NCBI GenBank assembly: GCA_023435435.1
Contig: JAEYRW010000089.1
Coordinates: 1-7,314, forward strand
Length of the DNA: 7,314 nt
Direction of reading: 5' to 3'
DNA from: Bacillota bacterium
Lineage (GTDB): Bacteria > Bacillota > Clostridia > Christensenellales > Aristaeellaceae
Position numbers and translations under genes: made by a program. The stretch's first letter is position 1. Every line of letters starts with the position of its first letter. This document shows, one piece after another, positions 4,946 through 7,314 of this stretch. The notes beneath the pieces were generated by a model. It was given only the letters and a program-made list of their open reading frames with translations, had not been told where the DNA came from and made no database searches.

Positions 4946-7272
4946 CGCGGACACCGCCGCGCCGCTTCGCGGTAGAATTCCTGCATGCCCCGCGCGTTTT
5001 CGCGAATGTCATAGCCCGCCGCGCGCACGGCGTCCACCGCCTCGGCGCTGACCCTTTCCCGATCCGCGGGCGGGACGAAGCGTACAAGGGACTCCACCCA
5101 CGGCGCGGCGGAATGAATGGGCAGATAGTCCACGAGCCCGGTGAGCCGGGCCTCGCGGGTCACCGTGTCGCTCACCAGCGTCCGAAGCCCCGCGCACTGC
5201 CATTCCACCAGAACGTTGGGGAAGCCCTCCCACAGGGACGGCAAAACCATCACGTCGAAGGCGGACAAAAGCGCCGGAACGTCCGTGCGCACGCCCAGGA
5301 GCAGCACGCTTTTTTCGATGCCCAGGGAGGCGATCTTCTTCTCCACTTCCGGGCGCAGCGCCCCGTCGCCCACAAGCGCCAGTTTCGCCGCGGGATTGAG
5401 GGTCAGAAAGCTCGCGAACATCTCCAGCAGGAACGCGTGATTCTTGTGGGGCGTGAAGTGCGCCACACAGCCCACGAGAAGTTCTCCGTCCACCCCCAGC
5501 GCCCGCCGGTTTTCCGCCCGGGCGGCGGGGTTGAACGCATACTTCTCCGTCTCGACGGAAATCCGCGCGACGGAAAACGGGTGCGACCCGAACAGCCATT
5601 TGCCCGCGTCGGCCCCGCAGGCGTAGGCGTCGGTGTACAGAAGGTCGAACAGCGGCCTGAGCAGCCGGTGGGCCGTGAGGTACTTGCAGTAACTGTTTTC
5701 GGAATGGGCCACGCGCACCTTCGCGCCGCCCAGCGCCGCGCCCAGCATCTCCAGCGCCAGCGTGCAGGAATTGCCGTGGGCGTGCACCACCTGGTACTTT
5801 CCGCGCCGCACGATGCGCGCCAGCCTGAAGACGTAGGAAAAGGGGTTGCGCATCGTGCGGGGCACGGTAAAGAGCCTGCCCCCCAGCCCGAGGATTTCGT
5901 CGCGGATCTCCCGGGGCGGATCGTTGATGGCCACGTAGTCCACGCTCACCTGCGCCGGGTCCATGGAGCGGGCGTAGCGCAGGGTGGACATGGTAGGGCC
6001 GTCGAAGGCCATGGGCACGCTCACGACTGTGAGCACCCTGGGCACCGGCGCGGTTTCGCGGGCAGGCAGTTCGTACATGGCGCGCCGCCCCTCGAAGGTG
6101 GCGTCGATCATGATCCGCCCTCCCAACCGGTCGAACCGGGGATGCAGATCACAGCGAATATCCCCGTCGAACTGGAAGGGCGAAAACACCCGCGCCAGAC
6201 GGGTGACCTTTTCGCCGTCCATGACGTAGACCGACTGCATGCGCGCCCGGTCGGGGTACGTGTCCGCAACCATCAGCCCGGCCGCGCTCTGCGACATATG
6301 CCCGTCGCGGGTCATGGACGGCCACAGCCGGCGGTTCTCCAGCGTTTTGTCAGTGAGGGCGTAGTAGCCGTCCGCACCGCCCAGCCGGCAGAAGGAGACG
6401 ATTTCCTCGTCAGACAGCCAGTTGCAGTGGGAAACAAAATCCTCGTCCGCCAGCGTGAACGGGGCATTCCCGTCCATGTCGAAGGTCAGAAGCCGGGTGT
6501 GCTTGACGTTCCCCTCGAACCAGCGGTGCAGCGCCATGAAGCGCGTGCCGGAGGGGTTGATCATGATGTGGTTGATCTTGTGAACCGCGTTCCCCATGGA
6601 CGCCTTTTCCTCGAACGCGCGCAGCCCGGAATAGGTGAGGATGGGCGCGGTTTCGCCGGTTTCGAGGTTCATCTTCCACACGCAGGGGGATTCCGGGCAG
6701 GGCTCGCCGGCGGTTAAATCCGCAAGGTTCGAATAGCCATAACCGGGCCTGAGCCGGTGAAGGCGCGAAAAATCGAGGGTGAGCGCGGTCTTTCCGTCCG
6801 CCGATACGGCATAGACGGGCATGGGGTAGACCCGCACTTCCCGCCCCAGGTCGACGTCGAAGGCCACGGAAACATACTTCCCGTCCCGGAAATCATTGTA
6901 CAAAACGCGGCTTTTGAAGTCCGGACCCAGCCACTGGAGCATGCAGCCCTGCTGGGCGTTCCACGTCCGCGTCTCGGCAAATTTGCGGAACCGCCCGTTC
7001 TCGATAAGATAAAGCTCCGCCACGGCGTCCGGCGCGGGGGCGTTCACCGCGTCCGCGCGCAGCGCCAAAAAGCGCAGGCCGGACAAATCCCAGGGCGACT
7101 TGTCGTAGTAGCCGAAGAACCATTCGCCGCCGTCGGCGGGGGTGGCGCGCCGAAGCGCGCCCTCGCTCTTCACCTTTTTCGAGAAGAGATACATGGCGCG
7201 CTGATAACTTCTGCGCAAAAGACGGCGCGCGCCCGGCAGCCCGCCCAGCGCCTTTCTGAGTCGTTGTTCCAT
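4942..7272 (-). CDS. Beta-propeller-like domain fused to a GT4-family glycosyltransferase
   Basis: The 776-residue product has three parts. Residues 1-45 are basic and amphipathic with no signal peptide, perhaps a membrane-associated segment. Residues ~50-405 form a repeat domain. Seven spaced blade-like motifs (near 55-71, 109-127, 153-169, 235-251, 283-296, 324-337, 377-392), such as YYDKSPWDLSGLRFLAL and INPSGTRFMALHR, resemble TolB/PD40-type propeller strands. The set of conserved-looking histidines (NHI 234-236, LHRW 248-251, DGHMSQ 323-328, DLHPRF 375-380) recalls oligogalacturonate-lyase-like propellers. Residues ~411-776 are a retaining GT-B glycosyltransferase of family GT4, close to capsule or exopolysaccharide enzymes of the EpsF type. 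It shows VVHAHG (495-500), AHSENS (522-527), HKNHAFLLEMF (609-619) and the EX7E motif EGFPNVLVE (682-690). It probably adds a sugar from a nucleotide donor to a lipid-linked or surface glycan at the cytoplasmic membrane face. No other polysaccharide genes are in the window. The ATG at 7272 has a strong SD. The GT4 call is firm; the propeller call is from pattern only. Confidence 0.9.
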   Translation of the reverse strand: MEQRLRKALGGLPGARRLLRRSYQRAMYLFSKKVKSEGALRRATPADGGEWFFGYYDKSPWDLSGLRFLALRADAVNAPAPDAVAELYLIENGRFRKFAETRTWNAQQGCMLQWLGPDFKSRVLYNDFRDGKYVSVAFDVDLGREVRVYPMPVYAVSADGKTALTLDFSRLHRLRPGYGYSNLADLTAGEPCPESPCVWKMNLETGETAPILTYSGLRAFEEKASMGNAVHKINHIMINPSGTRFMALHRWFEGNVKHTRLLTFDMDGNAPFTLADEDFVSHCNWLSDEEIVSFCRLGGADGYYALTDKTLENRRLWPSMTRDGHMSQSAAGLMVADTYPDRARMQSVYVMDGEKVTRLARVFSPFQFDGDIRCDLHPRFDRLGGRIMIDATFEGRRAMYELPARETAPVPRVLTVVSVPMAFDGPTMSTLRYARSMDPAQVSVDYVAINDPPREIRDEILGLGGRLFTVPRTMRNPFSYVFRLARIVRRGKYQVVHAHGNSCTLALEMLGAALGGAKVRVAHSENSYCKYLTAHRLLRPLFDLLYTDAYACGADAGKWLFGSHPFSVARISVETEKYAFNPAARAENRRALGVDGELLVGCVAHFTPHKNHAFLLEMFASFLTLNPAAKLALVGDGALRPEVEKKIASLGIEKSVLLLGVRTDVPALLSAFDVMVLPSLWEGFPNVLVEWQCAGLRTLVSDTVTREARLTGLVDYLPIHSAAPWVESLVRFVPPADRERVSAEAVDAVRAAGYDIRENARGMQEFYREAARRCPR

Positions 7273-7278
7273 CGAAAC

Positions 7279-7284
7279 CCTCCT
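7279..7284 (-). promoter_or_regulatory. Ribosome binding site of the propeller-glycosyltransferase gene
   Basis: AGGAGG on the minus strand lies 6 nt before the ATG at 7272, a strong and well-spaced SD that fixes the start of the first visible operon gene. It is part of a short perfect inverted repeat, CCCTCC-T-GGAGGG on the plus strand (7278-7290). Confidence 0.85.
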
Positions 7285-7295
7285 GGAGGGGAACG

Positions 7296-7312
7296 CCGGG
7301 GCTCTGCCCCGG
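7296..7312. other. Small GC hairpin in the leader of the minus-strand operon
   Basis: CCGGGGC (7296-7302) and GCCCCGG (7306-7312) form a perfect 7-bp stem around a TCT loop. On the minus strand it lies about 24-40 nt upstream of the glycosyltransferase start. No T-run follows it in the minus direction, and the plus-strand side is cut by the window edge. It could be an untranslated-leader hairpin or the end of a terminator for a gene further right. Confidence 0.45.
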
Positions 7313-7314
7313 GC

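Noticed and set aside
4888..6717. Plus-strand 609-codon open frame
   Set aside because: It is antisense to the glycosyltransferase fusion, His/Arg/Gly-rich with no recognisable motif, and typical of a shadow frame in GC-rich DNA.
1..7314. Mobile element, CRISPR array, tRNA or rRNA
   Set aside because: No transposase, integrase, regular spaced repeats, tRNA cloverleaf or rRNA-like segments were seen on either strand.

Overview
The window is about 7.3 kb of GC-rich bacterial DNA carrying five protein-coding genes in two convergent blocks. Dense packing, strong Shine-Dalgarno (SD) sequences, GTG starts and the mix of families (FucI, an RsmF-like methyltransferase, a RimJ-like acetyltransferase, an EpsF-like glycosyltransferase) would fit a GC-rich gut Clostridia-type Bacillota. 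That is an inference from gene style only; no taxonomic marker gene is present.

Plus-strand block (1-2710). The first gene is cut by the left edge. It encodes an unrecognised protein with two membrane helices and a C-terminal CxxC/CxxC zinc ribbon. A 79-nt gap follows, with a well-formed sigma-70-type promoter (TTGCAA, 17 nt, TATAAT) and an AGGGAGG ribosome binding site. These lead into a complete L-fucose isomerase gene (fucI), so fucI is probably transcribed on its own. No other fucose genes (kinase, aldolase, permease, regulator) are in the window.

Middle (2711-2750). A 14-bp GC-rich hairpin with T-rich sequence on both sides lies between the convergent blocks. It should stop transcription from both directions.

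Minus-strand block (7272 down to 2748). Three genes overlap by 4 nt at each junction: a 776-residue fusion of a seven-repeat beta-propeller-like domain to a GT4 glycosyltransferase, a tandem (two-domain) GNAT acetyltransferase, and an RsmF/NOL1-NOP2-Sun type rRNA m5C methyltransferase with a C-terminal PUA-like tail. The overlaps imply one operon with coupled translation. The three products have no obvious shared pathway. The operon promoter must lie beyond the right edge or in the last ~40 bases, which hold an SD sequence and a small GC hairpin.

The most unusual item is the propeller-glycosyltransferase fusion. The rest is mostly ordinary chromosomal content; I see no mobile element, CRISPR array, tRNA or rRNA.
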